From Gluconobacter thailandicus F149-1 = NBRC 100600 (GTDB lineage: Bacteria; Pseudomonadota; Alphaproteobacteria; Acetobacterales; Acetobacteraceae): a DNA stretch of 63,461 bases. The stretch spans positions 1 to 63,461 of the forward strand of contig NZ_BANH01000050.1 in the NCBI RefSeq assembly GCF_000964465.1. Reading direction: 5' to 3'. The notes under the pieces were generated by a model. The model was not told where the DNA came from. It did not search any database and saw only the letters and a program-made list of their open reading frames with translations. Positions 1-9,063 of this stretch are shown here, in pieces (within the stretch, counting starts at the first letter, position 1; each line of letters begins with the position of its first letter). The position numbers and the translations under genes are program-made.

Positions 1-44
1 GCCTCGCCGCAACCGTCATCTTCTGGCTATGAGTCCTGAGCCTA
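1..44 (+). repeat. Left copy of 44-bp inverted repeat
   Basis: The first 44 bases match the reverse complement of the last 44 bases of the window at 42 of 44 positions; the differences are at repeat positions 15 and 20. Identity stops abruptly after position 44. The copy begins with gcctcgccgcaacc and includes an ATG at 29-31. That ATG opens only a 16-codon frame here, whereas in the other copy it opens a 908-codon gene. The outer limits cannot be judged because both copies touch the window edge. Confidence 0.9.
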
Positions 45-396
45 TGAAAGTTTTTGTGGCAGATCTGGCTAGAGTCTGACGAAGAGTCGGAACCACAAAA
101 CCAGCTCGAGAGTATGGTAACCATTTGAAAAAAACTCCCCTTCAAGAGGGGGACCGATTTTCAATGTAGGGAGAAAGAGCCTTTGAAACCCTTCCAAAAG
201 GGTAACGGCCCGGCTCTTCTGCCCGGTTTCCGTCACTTCAGATGGCCATGGCAGACATGTCTTCCTCAATCTGATGCAGAAAACATTCTCTGCTCGCCAA
301 CTCAAATCCCATGCAGGATTGTGAATTATGTCTGGCCTGAAACAAGTTTGCAGACCCGGACATTCCGCAGATAACGGGTCATGCTAAAGGCGGAGA
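45..396. other. Non-coding stretch before the two-component system
   Basis: No credible gene lies here; the short frames on either strand have no homology I recognise. There are three structured elements. TTTTGTGG (52-59) pairs with CCACAAAA (93-100). A terminator-like hairpin sits at 128-153. A nested hairpin has outer arms AAGAGCC (175-181) and GGCTCTT (212-218) and inner arms ACCCTT (188-193) and AAGGGT (198-203). Together with the minus-strand T tract at 128-134 this could be a small RNA, or a leader read leftwards. I cannot assign it to a known RNA family. Confidence 0.4.
128..153 (-). terminator. Possible rho-independent terminator, minus strand
   Basis: On the minus strand a short G+C-rich stem (CCCCT pairing with AGGGG across a five-base loop) is followed by AG and seven T residues. 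The stem is only about five base pairs, so this is a modest candidate. No minus-strand gene ends here, which is why a small RNA or attenuated leader is suspected. Confidence 0.4.
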
Positions 397-1116
397 ATGA
401 CCAGCATGCCGCATCTTCTTATTGTCGATGATGACCGCGATATCCTGACGCTTCTGACAGGATTTCTTCAGAAACATCATTATCATGTCTCGATCGCCGA
501 AGATGGAGACGCGATGTTCTCGCTGCTCAAACGCGAAACTGTCGATCTCATTATTCTCGACATCATGCTTCGCAAGGAAGACGGGTTCAGTTTGTGCACC
601 CGTTTGCGGGCATCATCCCAAATTCCTGTCATCATGCTGTCTGCCATGGCCGATCACACGGATCGTGTCGTCGGGCTCGAAATCGGAGCAGACGATTACC
701 TGACCAAGCCGTTTGATCAACGCGAACTGCTGGCACGGGTCAAAGCCGTTCTGAGACGAACCTCCGAGCGCCTCACCGCAGTAGAGACACCAACACGTCC
801 CCTGCTCCACTTTGGGGGCTGGAAACTGGATGTGGCACGCAGGGAGCTCCGCTCTGCCGACAATTCCCTCGTGATGTTGTCCGGGGGTGAGTTCGATCTT
901 CTTCTGTCCTTCGTCGAACATCCCCAGCGGGTTCTGACCAGAGACCAACTGATGGATCTCGCACGCGGCTCCATGCATGCAGCCTATGACCGCAGCATTG
1001 ACGTTCAGGTCAGCCGCCTGCGCCACAAACTGGAAGATGACCCCAAAAACCCGGCCCTGATCCGAACAGTCAGAAATGGCGGCTATATTTTCTCCGAGAC
1101 TGTAAAACGCTCATGA
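397..1116 (+). CDS. OmpR/PhoB-family response regulator
   Basis: This 239-residue protein is a DNA-binding regulator of a two-component system. The receiver domain (about 5-120) has the acidic pocket D11-D13, the phosphoacceptor D55, S82 and K104. The C-terminal winged helix (about 135-235) ends with the typical RTVRNGGYIF wing segment. AAAGG lies six bases before the chosen ATG; a second ATG nine bases further in is also possible, with GGAG before it. The gene overlaps the downstream kinase by four bases (ATGA), so the two are coupled and surely partners. Family assignment is firm. The signal and target genes cannot be told from sequence; an OmpR/EnvZ-like role in envelope or osmotic response is only a guess. 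Confidence 0.93.
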   Translation: MTSMPHLLIVDDDRDILTLLTGFLQKHHYHVSIAEDGDAMFSLLKRETVDLIILDIMLRKEDGFSLCTRLRASSQIPVIMLSAMADHTDRVVGLEIGADDYLTKPFDQRELLARVKAVLRRTSERLTAVETPTRPLLHFGGWKLDVARRELRSADNSLVMLSGGEFDLLLSFVEHPQRVLTRDQLMDLARGSMHAAYDRSIDVQVSRLRHKLEDDPKNPALIRTVRNGGYIFSETVKRS

Positions 1117-2489
1117 GACGTCTGTCCCTGCTGGAAGACACAATCACACGCCGCCTTGCTATCACGGTTACGCTTGCTGCCGGTGTCACCCTGCTGGTGC
1201 TTCAGCTGTTTTTCACTTTTGGCGGCCAGTGGGCCAAACCGGACATTCAGGAGACCGGGCTGCTGGGAGTGGTCGGTACCGTAATCCGGATGGTTGAAGT
1301 GGCTCAGCCGTCTGACAGGTCACACCTCATAGAGGCAGCGAATACTAATGAAGTCCATTTCGCATGGTATGAGAAAGACAGTCATGTCTCTCACCTGCTC
1401 GAAACAGGACATTACCGCGAAGATGAAGTCGGACAGAGCTGGCATTTTCTACAGCCTTACCTGCGCCGCTACCCCAGCAAGATCGTCGTCTTCCAGGAAG
1501 ACAACCCCGTCTCTCAGGAATCCGGTCTGCCCTATGATCGTCACCGGTTTCGGGATGCTTATTTTGTCGGTGTACGTTTCGGGGATGGAAGCTGGATCCT
1601 GTGCGTTGCTCTCGAACGTGTCTGGGGCCTCTATAGCCCTCAGCGCCTCTCCCTTCAGGGATTGATGCTTGCGCTGTGGGTCATTGCCGTTTCCATGATT
1701 GCATCCCGTCAGATGTCTCGTCCGATTGAGCATCTTGCCCAAGGGGTGAAGCAGCTCGGCCTTCAGCCCCGCACGGCCCATATCGATGAAAAAGGACCAA
1801 GAGAGATTTCTCTCGTCGCCCAGACGATCAACGGCATGCAGGCCCAGATCCAGCGTTTCATCGAACACCGTACGACAATGCTCGCTGCCATTTCCCATGA
1901 TCTGCGCACGCCACTGACCCGGATACGCCTGCGGGGCGAGTTCATTCAGTGCTCACAGCAGCAGACCGCCCTTTTCCGGGATGTAGACGAAATGCAGGCC
2001 ATGATTGATGGCGCGCTGTCCTTCTTCCGCGATGACGCGTCTGGCGAAGAGAGCATCATGTTCGACCTGCCGGGCCTTCTCCAGACCATCGCTTATGACT
2101 ACTGCGACCAGGGCCATACGGTCGAATATCAGGGTCCCGGAAAAGCCAGCTATGTTGGTCGTCTCTATGCTCTAAAGCGCGTCTTCACAAATCTGGTCGA
2201 GAACGCCATCAAATACGCCACACCGCCGACAATCGACCTCGAAATCCAGCCAAATGGCGATTTTCTGGTCTTTATCCGGGACACGGGGCCCGGCATTCCG
2301 GAAGAGAGCCTGCCACGCGTTTTTGATCCCTATTTTCGTCTGGACAAATCCCGCAACAGACAAACGGGAGGCGTGGGACTGGGGCTGACCTCCGCCCAGA
2401 CGATCATCCGCTCCAATGGTGGAGACATCACCATGACCAACAGACCGGAAGGTGGCCTTGAGGTCTGCGTTCATCTTCCGAAGATCTGA
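1113..2489 (+). CDS. Membrane sensor histidine kinase
   Basis: This 458-residue kinase is the partner of the preceding regulator. Membrane helices are predicted near residues 15-36 and 181-198 and enclose a periplasmic sensor segment of about 145 residues. A HAMP-like linker (about 199-250) follows. The dimerisation/phosphoacceptor box is SHDLRTPLTR with H262. The ATPase domain shows the N box NLVENAIKYA, the G1 box DTGPGIPEE and the G2 box GGVGLGLTSAQT. All catalytic boxes are intact, so it should autophosphorylate and transfer to D55 of the regulator. The architecture resembles EnvZ, but the periplasmic domain is not one I recognise and the stimulus is unknown. Confidence 0.93.
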   Translation: MRRLSLLEDTITRRLAITVTLAAGVTLLVLQLFFTFGGQWAKPDIQETGLLGVVGTVIRMVEVAQPSDRSHLIEAANTNEVHFAWYEKDSHVSHLLETGHYREDEVGQSWHFLQPYLRRYPSKIVVFQEDNPVSQESGLPYDRHRFRDAYFVGVRFGDGSWILCVALERVWGLYSPQRLSLQGLMLALWVIAVSMIASRQMSRPIEHLAQGVKQLGLQPRTAHIDEKGPREISLVAQTINGMQAQIQRFIEHRTTMLAAISHDLRTPLTRIRLRGEFIQCSQQQTALFRDVDEMQAMIDGALSFFRDDASGEESIMFDLPGLLQTIAYDYCDQGHTVEYQGPGKASYVGRLYALKRVFTNLVENAIKYATPPTIDLEIQPNGDFLVFIRDTGPGIPEESLPRVFDPYFRLDKSRNRQTGGVGLGLTSAQTIIRSNGGDITMTNRPEGGLEVCVHLPKI

Positions 2490-2509
2490 ACTGCGGACTC
2501 AAGAGGCAT

Positions 2510-2545
2510 AAAAAACCCCGCCTGACTGCTCAGACGGGGTTTTTC
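2510..2545. terminator. Bidirectional terminator between kinase and rsmB
   Basis: CCCCG-c-CTG pairs with CAG-a-CGGGG around a short loop. An A tract precedes the stem and a T tract follows it, so it works on both strands. It separates the convergent kinase gene (plus) and rsmB (minus), and its T tract runs up to the rsmB stop codon. Confidence 0.88.
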
Positions 2546-2546
2546 A

Positions 2547-3887
2547 TCAGACCTTGATCAGGCGGGCAGCGAAAAAGCCATCCATCCCACCGCGATCCCA
2601 CCAGAGACCGGGATGCGTCCGGAAGAACCCTTCCGGCGTGCGGGCGATGGACATCTCTGCCAGTTCCGCGTCCGTAAAGGGCTCGTGCCTCCAACCGCCG
2701 CGTTCCAGTGCAGCGCGAATACGATCCGGCCCTTCTTCATCCTGAAGGGAGCAGACGGCATACATCAGCATCCCACCCGGCTTGAGCATCTCGCGTGCGG
2801 CATCAATAAAGGCATCCTGCCCCTGAGCCAGTGCGGTCACATCGCGGGGACGCTTGATCCACAACACGTCCGGGTGACGACGGAACGTCCCGGTCGCCGA
2901 GCATGGCGCATCCAGCAGAACCGCATCGACAGGAGCCTGCGGGCGCCAGATCAGGCCATCTGCCACGATCGTTTCAGCCGATACACGCATCCGCGCGATA
3001 TTCTCACGCAGCCGCACGGCACGGGCTTCTTCTTTCTCGATGGCAACGACCTGCGCTCCCGCCGTTGCCAGCTGCGCTGTCTTGCCACCGGGCGCCGCAC
3101 ACAGATCAATGACGGCCTTGCCAGAGACATCGCCCATCAGCTTCACGGGCATTGCGGCAGCAACGTCCTGTGCCCAGAACTGCCCCTCCTCAAAACCTTC
3201 CATCGCGAAAATACGCGTTCCGGCCGGGAAGCGCACAGTCCCTGTCGGCAGAACGTCCCCGCCTTCTGGAATGGTTGCCCCGGGGCGCATGCTCAGATCC
3301 AGCGGAGCTTCACGATGAAGACCACGGGAAATGGAGCGCGCACGTTGCCCCCATGCACCCCACATCCAGGGCTGCACATCCAGACGAGCCTCATCCAGAC
3401 CTTCCAGCAGATCCCGTCCCTCACGGGCCACCCGACGCAGAACCGCATTGGCCAGCCCGGCGAACGGAGCCAGTCCACGCCGGCGCAGAAGATCCACGAT
3501 CGTGCCAACCGCCGCATGAGGCGGCGTTTCCAGATGCAGAAGCTGCGCCACGCCAAGCAGGAGCGCACAACGGACAGGTTCAGGCGGCTCCCGGCGCAGC
3601 ATCGGCTGCAAAACTTCGGTCATGCTGCCAAGATAGCGTAGCGTCGTCGCAGCCAGACGGTGCGCGGATGCACGATCCCGCAGATCCATCGGTCCGGCAC
3701 GATCCAGCGTCGTTTCCAGCATGCGGCGGTGCTCAACCACACCACAGACAATATCAAAGGCAAGGTCGCGTGTCGGGTCAGGCGCAGGACGGCGATCCTG
3801 TCCCTGTTTCGGACGGCGTACTCCCTGACGGGAAGCGGACGGGTTCTTCGGACGGCCGGAGCCGCGGGGGGGCGTATTCTGTGTCAT
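2547..3887 (-). CDS. rsmB: 16S rRNA (cytosine-5)-methyltransferase RsmB
   Basis: RsmB (Fmu/Sun) transfers methyl from SAM to C5 of a cytosine in 16S rRNA (C967 in E. coli numbering). The N-terminal part resembles the NusB-like RNA-binding domain. The C-terminal Rossmann methyltransferase shows the SAM-binding DLCAAPGGKT, the motif IV LLDAPCSATG and the motif VI YAVCSLQ with the second conserved Cys. The frame is open 43 codons further upstream, but that extension overlaps yggS and looks non-coding, so the ATG giving MTQNTPPRG (446 residues) is preferred. A basic, disordered linker of about 35 residues precedes the folded part. The gene is divergent from yggS with about 75 bases between starts. 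The alternative name RsmF is less likely. Confidence 0.9.
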   Translation of the reverse strand: MTQNTPPRGSGRPKNPSASRQGVRRPKQGQDRRPAPDPTRDLAFDIVCGVVEHRRMLETTLDRAGPMDLRDRASAHRLAATTLRYLGSMTEVLQPMLRREPPEPVRCALLLGVAQLLHLETPPHAAVGTIVDLLRRRGLAPFAGLANAVLRRVAREGRDLLEGLDEARLDVQPWMWGAWGQRARSISRGLHREAPLDLSMRPGATIPEGGDVLPTGTVRFPAGTRIFAMEGFEEGQFWAQDVAAAMPVKLMGDVSGKAVIDLCAAPGGKTAQLATAGAQVVAIEKEEARAVRLRENIARMRVSAETIVADGLIWRPQAPVDAVLLDAPCSATGTFRRHPDVLWIKRPRDVTALAQGQDAFIDAAREMLKPGGMLMYAVCSLQDEEGPDRIRAALERGGWRHEPFTDAELAEMSIARTPEGFFRTHPGLWWDRGGMDGFFAARLIKV

Positions 3888-3962
3888 TCTCAGGCGTCGA
3901 TCTCTCGCATGCTGCCGAAATCGCATCTTGCGGCTTCGGACGCAATGGAGTCTTCTGCCGAC

Positions 3963-4643
3963 ATGTCCGATCAGATTGCAGAAAATCTCTCCCTTATCCG
4001 CAGTCGCATCATTCATGCGTGCGAAATTTCGGGGCGTTCAGCCTCGGATGTTGGCCTCGTCGCCGTCAGTAAATTCCATCCGAAAGAGGCCGTTGAAGCC
4101 GCTCTGAAAGCCGGTCAGCGCGTTTTCGGGGAGAACCGCGTTCAGGAAGCAACCTCCAAGTTTCCCGATCTTCGTCACACATGGCCGGACCTGCGCCTTC
4201 ACATTATTGGTGGCCTCCAGACCAACAAGGCCGTTGACGCCTGCCGCATTGCGGATGTGATCGAGACTCTGGACCGCCCCGCTCTGGCCGATGCGCTGGA
4301 AAAGGCTGCGGACAAGGTCGGTCGCCTGCCGGAGCTTCTCGTGCAGGTCAACACCGGGAACGAACCCCAGAAGTCGGGCGTCCCGCGTGACGATGCTGAT
4401 CCTTTTATCAAGACCTGCATGACAAGGTTCGGGCCCAAAGTGCGTGGTCTGATGTGCATTCCCCCCGAAGATGAAGATCCGGCGGCGCATTTCCGTTTTC
4501 TGACAGACCTGGCCAGGCGCCACGGCCTGCCCGTTATCTCCATGGGCATGTCCGCTGATTTCGAGACGGCAATTGCCGAAGGAGCCACACTTGTCCGGGT
4601 TGGAAGCGCCATCTTTGGCACCCGCCCCATGACAGCTTCCTAA
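3963..4643 (+). CDS. yggS: YggS-family PLP homeostasis protein
   Basis: This 226-residue protein belongs to the COG0325 family (YggS/PROSC/PLPBP), a single-domain PLP-binding barrel related to alanine racemase that buffers free pyridoxal phosphate. The PLP lysine lies in LVAVSKFHP, followed by the family signature FGENRVQEA. The segments LLVQVNTGNEPQKSGV and LSMGMSADFE-like ISMGMSADFE near the C-terminus are also typical. The frame is open further upstream, but MSDQIAENL at 3963 matches the usual family start; a start at MESSADMSD six codons earlier is possible, and GGAG lies just upstream. It is divergent from rsmB. Kup follows after about 107 non-coding bases. Confidence 0.92.
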   Translation: MSDQIAENLSLIRSRIIHACEISGRSASDVGLVAVSKFHPKEAVEAALKAGQRVFGENRVQEATSKFPDLRHTWPDLRLHIIGGLQTNKAVDACRIADVIETLDRPALADALEKAADKVGRLPELLVQVNTGNEPQKSGVPRDDADPFIKTCMTRFGPKVRGLMCIPPEDEDPAAHFRFLTDLARRHGLPVISMGMSADFETAIAEGATLVRVGSAIFGTRPMTAS

Positions 4644-4750
4644 CGCACAGCTTGCATCTCTGTAAGAAATCTTGTCATGAGGGGGAAAGACCGCGCTCCG
4701 ACACATCCGTGTGAGGTGTTGGACGTGCTGGTTTCCTGCGATGCCCGTAA

Positions 4751-6775
4751 ATGGAACCACCGATGCCAGAACACGACGGCGATAACGCTCCCCCTCCTCA
4801 TCCCGGTGCCGGGGTTCCTGTGGAGAGCGGGGAAGTTCTTCAAACCATCGATCAGGCACGCAAGGACGGCAATACATCCGAACTCGGGGACACCGAAGGA
4901 AGCAGTCACAAAAAGCCGGCAGGCTTTGGCGCGCTTCTGGCGGTTCTCGGCGTGGTATACGGCGATATCGGAACCAGCCCGCTTTATGCCCTTCAGTCCT
5001 CCGTCGGCATTGTAGGGTCCGTAAAGCATCCGGCCGCGGCCTGGGAAGTTATGGGGCTGGCCAGCCTCACTTTCTGGGCACTCATGCTGATCGTGACATT
5101 CAAATATGTCCTGCTCATCATGCGCGCCGATCACGACGGTGAAGGCGGCATCATCGCCCTGATGTCCCTCGCCCAGCGCGTCTGCAAATCCCAGAAATTC
5201 CGATGGCTGTTCGGCCTCGTCGGTATTGCCGGGACCTGTCTGTTCTTCGGGGACAGCATCATCACCCCCGCCGTCTCGGTTCTTTCTGCCGTGGAAGGCC
5301 TTGAGATTGCGGTCCCGTCAGCGAGCCACGTGATCATCCCGATCGCAATGGTCGTCCTCGTGGCGCTCTTTACGGCCCAGGCCATGGGAACGGGCAAGAT
5401 CGGCCGGGCTTTCGGCCCGATCATGGTACTCTGGTTTACGGTCCTCGCCATTCTCGGCGTCCGCGGTATTCTCCTGTATCCCCATATTCTGCTGGCCCTG
5501 TCCCCGACTTTTGCGCTCGAATTCATCGTTCTGCACGGCTACCTGTCCTTTATCGCGCTGGGTTCAGTCGTGCTGTCCGTGACGGGTGCCGAGGCGCTTT
5601 ATGCCGATATGGGGCATTTCGGCCGCGCGCCAATCCGCAAGGCCTGGCTGTTTTTCGTGCTGCCATCCCTGACGCTGAACTATTTCGGCCAGGCAGCGCT
5701 GCTGATTCATGACCCCGCCACTCTGGCCAATCCGTTCTATCATCTGGGGCCACACTGGGCGCAGATCCCCCTGCTTATCCTTGCCACCTTCGCAACCGTT
5801 ATTGCGTCTCAGGCAGGCATCTCGGGCAGCTTCTCACTCTGCCGACAGCTCATCCAGCTCGGCTATCTGCCCCGCACCCGTATCGTTCATACGAATGCGG
5901 ATGAGGAAGCACAGATCTATCTGCCGTCCCTGAACTGGATCCTTGCCTTCGGTGCACTGGTGCTGGTGCTGTCCTTCCGCTCATCCGCAGCGCTGGCAGC
6001 GGCTTACGGTATCGCAGTGACCGGCACCTTCCTCTGCACCTGCGTGCTGGCCATGGTCGTGTTCCGTCGCACTTTCAAATGGAGCGCTGTGGCCGTTGGT
6101 GCCGTGTTCGGCCTCTTCTTCGTGGTGGATGCAGTGTTCTTCTCCGCCAACGTGTTGAAGATCCCGGATGGTGGCTGGGTGCCGCTTGCCATCGGCATCA
6201 TCAGTACCATCGTCATGACAACCTGGAAGCGCGGCCGCGGCCTGATTGCGGCCAAACAGCAGGCGGACTCCATGCCGATGGCCTCGTTCCTGGCCCGTCT
6301 CCCGCAATCGCGCACCATCCGTGTGCCAGGCCTCGCTGTCTTCCTGACAGCCAACCCGGATATCGTTCCGAACTCGTTGCTGCATAACCTGAAGCACAAC
6401 AAGGTCCTGCATGAGCACGTCATGTTCGTGACCGTGCAGAACCTCGACCAGCCGGAAGCAGAGCGCGGCCACCGCACGATCGTTCAGGAACTGGCACCGA
6501 ACATCCATCGCGTGATCGTCCGGTACGGTTTCATGGAAATGCCGAACCTGCCCCGTGCCCTGATGGAACTGAAAGCGCTGGGCGTGGCGTTTGACGCCAT
6601 TCAGGCTTCCTATTTCACATCCCATGAGCTTGTGGTGCGCTCCCGCGTTCCCAAAATGCAGCTTTGGCGGATGTGGCTGTTCCTGCTCCTCCTGCGTAAT
6701 GCTGCCTCGACCACGGAATTCTTCCGCATCCCGCCTGACCGCGTGGTGGAGTTCGGCGTCCGGATTGCAATTTGA
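4751..6775 (+). CDS. kup: Low-affinity potassium transporter Kup
   Basis: This 674-residue inner-membrane protein of the KUP/HAK/KT family imports K+ with protons. The N-terminal hallmark GVVYGDIGTSPLYALQ and the following DHDGEGGIIALMSLAQR are both present. About twelve hydrophobic segments cover roughly residues 55-510, and a soluble C-terminal domain of about 130 residues completes the usual length. The first 55 residues are hydrophilic and variable. The start is uncertain: the ATG at 4751 has no clear ribosome site, whereas the ATG at 4763 has GGAA seven bases upstream. The stop overlaps the TTG start of hemW by four bases, so the two are probably translated from one message despite unrelated roles. 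Confidence 0.95.
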   Translation: MEPPMPEHDGDNAPPPHPGAGVPVESGEVLQTIDQARKDGNTSELGDTEGSSHKKPAGFGALLAVLGVVYGDIGTSPLYALQSSVGIVGSVKHPAAAWEVMGLASLTFWALMLIVTFKYVLLIMRADHDGEGGIIALMSLAQRVCKSQKFRWLFGLVGIAGTCLFFGDSIITPAVSVLSAVEGLEIAVPSASHVIIPIAMVVLVALFTAQAMGTGKIGRAFGPIMVLWFTVLAILGVRGILLYPHILLALSPTFALEFIVLHGYLSFIALGSVVLSVTGAEALYADMGHFGRAPIRKAWLFFVLPSLTLNYFGQAALLIHDPATLANPFYHLGPHWAQIPLLILATFATVIASQAGISGSFSLCRQLIQLGYLPRTRIVHTNADEEAQIYLPSLNWILAFGALVLVLSFRSSAALAAAYGIAVTGTFLCTCVLAMVVFRRTFKWSAVAVGAVFGLFFVVDAVFFSANVLKIPDGGWVPLAIGIISTIVMTTWKRGRGLIAAKQQADSMPMASFLARLPQSRTIRVPGLAVFLTANPDIVPNSLLHNLKHNKVLHEHVMFVTVQNLDQPEAERGHRTIVQELAPNIHRVIVRYGFMEMPNLPRALMELKALGVAFDAIQASYFTSHELVVRSRVPKMQLWRMWLFLLLLRNAASTTEFFRIPPDRVVEFGVRIAI

Positions 6776-7923
6776 CCGAACCTCTTTCCCTCTACATTCA
6801 CTGGCCGTTCTGTCTGGCGAAGTGCCCCTACTGCGACTTCAACTCCCATGTTCGGGATGAAATTCCGCAGAAGCGCTTCGCCGCGGCACTTCGTCAGGAA
6901 CTGGCACATGACGCGGCCCGTCTTGGCCGTCGGCCGCTCCGCTCCATTTTCTTCGGCGGCGGCACACCCTCCCTGATGGCCCCGGAAACGGTCGCAGCCC
7001 TCATTGAGGACGCTCATCAGCTCTTCGATGCCGAGCCGGATCTGGAAATCACACTCGAAGCAAACCCGACCAGTGTGGAAGCCGGAAAATTCTCCGCCTT
7101 CCGTCAGGCCGGCGTGAACCGTGTGTCTCTCGGGGTCCAGAGCCTTCGGGACGACGCGCTCAAAATGCTGGGCCGGGAACATTCAGCCGGGCAGGCCATT
7201 CAGGCGCTTGAAACCGCCCGTTCCCTGTTTCCGCGCATCTCTTTCGATCTGATTTACGCCCGACCGGGCCAGAGCGATGCGGACTGGGAGAACGAACTAT
7301 CCACGGCACTTGATCTCGTGGCCGATCATCTGTCGCTCTATCAGCTCACAATCGAGCCCGGTACAAAGTTCGAAGCCCTGCATCGCAGAGGCGAACTCAC
7401 CCTGCCAGACGCTGACGACGCTGCACGCCTCTATGACCTCACAGGCGAGACAGCAGCCCGACACGGCCTTCTGCCCTATGAAGTCTCCAACTACGCAAAG
7501 CCGGGCGCGGAGAGCCGCCATAATCTGACATACTGGCGCTATGCGGATTACATCGGCATCGGTCCGGGAGCGCATGGACGCCTCACACTGGAAGACGGGC
7601 TATACGCCACCCGACGCCATCGTGCACCAGAGCCATGGGCAGAGCGTGTTGAGAAAACAGGGTCTGGCAGCACGGATGAAACAGCCCTTTCCCCTGAAGA
7701 AAAGGGACGGGAAGCTCTCCTGATGGGGTTACGCCTCTCCGAAGGGATCGACGAAACCCGCTTTGCCCACCGTACGGGTCGAGCCCTGGAAGACTGCGTA
7801 GATCCGCTCATGCTCGAAGCCTGCCTGGAAGAGAATTACCTCATCCGGGAGGGGGGTATTCTGAAAGCGACGGACGAAGGCAGACTTCGTCTTGAAGCAT
7901 TGCTGGCAAGATTGGTCACTTGA
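6772..7923 (+). CDS. hemW: HemW, radical-SAM heme chaperone
   Basis: This 383-residue protein is HemW, the HemN-like radical SAM protein that binds heme and inserts it into respiratory enzymes. It was formerly called oxygen-independent coproporphyrinogen III oxidase-like. The 4Fe-4S motif is CLAKCPYC near residue 14, preceded by LYIHWPFC. FFGGGTPSLM, the ITLEANP segment and the VSLGVQSL segment are standard. The C-terminal HemN domain is present. The start codon is TTG, overlapping the kup stop as TTGA; no earlier start is possible without running into kup. The N-terminal Cys pattern fits HemW rather than true HemN, which has an extra N-terminal extension. Confidence 0.92.
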   Translation: MTEPLSLYIHWPFCLAKCPYCDFNSHVRDEIPQKRFAAALRQELAHDAARLGRRPLRSIFFGGGTPSLMAPETVAALIEDAHQLFDAEPDLEITLEANPTSVEAGKFSAFRQAGVNRVSLGVQSLRDDALKMLGREHSAGQAIQALETARSLFPRISFDLIYARPGQSDADWENELSTALDLVADHLSLYQLTIEPGTKFEALHRRGELTLPDADDAARLYDLTGETAARHGLLPYEVSNYAKPGAESRHNLTYWRYADYIGIGPGAHGRLTLEDGLYATRRHRAPEPWAERVEKTGSGSTDETALSPEEKGREALLMGLRLSEGIDETRFAHRTGRALEDCVDPLMLEACLEENYLIREGGILKATDEGRLRLEALLARLVT

Positions 7924-7958
7924 GGGCATGATCGGGCGTTAATCAACAGGACGAGACC

Positions 7959-9041
7959 ATGCGCCGATCCATTCTCTCTGCCCTCCTTGCTGCCTGCGCT
8001 TTGACCGGCATTGCTTCCGCTGCCCCTGCCACTCCGGGATATTACATTCAGGACAACGACTATCTCGGCCCAGGCGGCTCGGACATCCAGTCCGTCATTC
8101 CGCTGCTGAACCGCGACAACGTCAATCTTCTGGCCCTGACCGTCACAATCGGCGATGACTGGGAAAATGCTGAATCGGCCCATCTGCGTCGTTTCCTCGA
8201 AATCGCCAAACAGACACAGATTCCCGTGGCCGATGGCGCGACGTTGCCGCTCGTCAACACGGTGGCCGCAACGCGACTGCGTGAAAAGCAGTACGGCACC
8301 ATTCCCTGGAAGGGCGCCTGGGGCGGCCTCGGCTCTATCGACAAGACGCCCGCGACCCAGCCTGCCCTCGGCAAGATGCCGGATGGGACGGCGCACATGG
8401 CCGTCGATCCGCTTCCCGCCGCCATGGTTCTGATCAAGGCTGTTCACGACCATCCCCATCAGGTCACGATCATTGCCGCAGGTCCGCTGACGAACCTCGC
8501 CCTCGCCATCCGTCTGGACCCGACCTTCGCAGCAAACGCCAAGCAGCTTGTGTTCATGGGGGGCCTGCTGGATTCCAGCATGATGTCCGTCACCGGCAAT
8601 GCTGACTTCGCATCCGACTTCAACATGATCGCCGATCCGGAAGCAGCACACATCACCCTCACAGCACCCTGGGCGTCCATCATCTGTGTTGGCAATGTCT
8701 CGAACGACATCATGATGACGCATGAGTTGATGAACCGCATTGCGGAGAAGAAGACGCCCGTTACGGAGTATCTTCAGAAGTTCTACGCTCCGCTGCCGCT
8801 CTGGGATGAGCTGACATCCGCCATCGCTGTCGAACCAGATCTGGTTACGAAGTCCGTCGATGCCTATATGGACATCAACACAGCTCCTGGCATGGATTAC
8901 GGTCACGCCCATGTCTGGCCTGAAGCCACAGCACCAAAGGGTATGGGTCTGCAGAAGGTGAAGCTCGTTCAGTCCGTAGACACGAAGCGCTTCATCGACG
9001 AGTTCGTCGCTCAGGCACAGAACGCCATGGGTACCCACTAA
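7959..9041 (+). CDS. Secreted nucleoside hydrolase-like protein
   Basis: This 360-residue protein has a clear Sec signal peptide (about 1-22, ending ASA-A) and is predicted to be periplasmic. The mature part matches the inosine/uridine-preferring nucleoside hydrolase family: a central VTIIAAGPLTNLALAIR, then VFMGGLL, and FNMIADPEAAHI near the substrate-binding end. The usual N-terminal calcium motif DTDxGxDD is replaced by DNDYLGPGGSD, so metal binding may be altered. AGGA lies seven bases before the ATG. It stands 35 bases after hemW and 22 bases before the next gene, so it may be co-transcribed with both. Purine or pyrimidine nucleoside salvage from the periplasm is the natural inference. 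Confidence 0.82.
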   Translation: MRRSILSALLAACALTGIASAAPATPGYYIQDNDYLGPGGSDIQSVIPLLNRDNVNLLALTVTIGDDWENAESAHLRRFLEIAKQTQIPVADGATLPLVNTVAATRLREKQYGTIPWKGAWGGLGSIDKTPATQPALGKMPDGTAHMAVDPLPAAMVLIKAVHDHPHQVTIIAAGPLTNLALAIRLDPTFAANAKQLVFMGGLLDSSMMSVTGNADFASDFNMIADPEAAHITLTAPWASIICVGNVSNDIMMTHELMNRIAEKKTPVTEYLQKFYAPLPLWDELTSAIAVEPDLVTKSVDAYMDINTAPGMDYGHAHVWPEATAPKGMGLQKVKLVQSVDTKRFIDEFVAQAQNAMGTH

Positions 9042-9063
9042 GACCTGAAGAAAGGCAACCGAC

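Noticed and set aside
183-374. 63-codon plus-strand frame upstream of the response regulator
   Set aside because: No ribosome site, no homology, and it crosses the nested hairpin; better read as non-coding structured DNA.
2613-3641. Plus-strand frame of 342 codons opposite rsmB
   Set aside because: RsmB on the minus strand has all catalytic motifs, and this frame is its antisense shadow.
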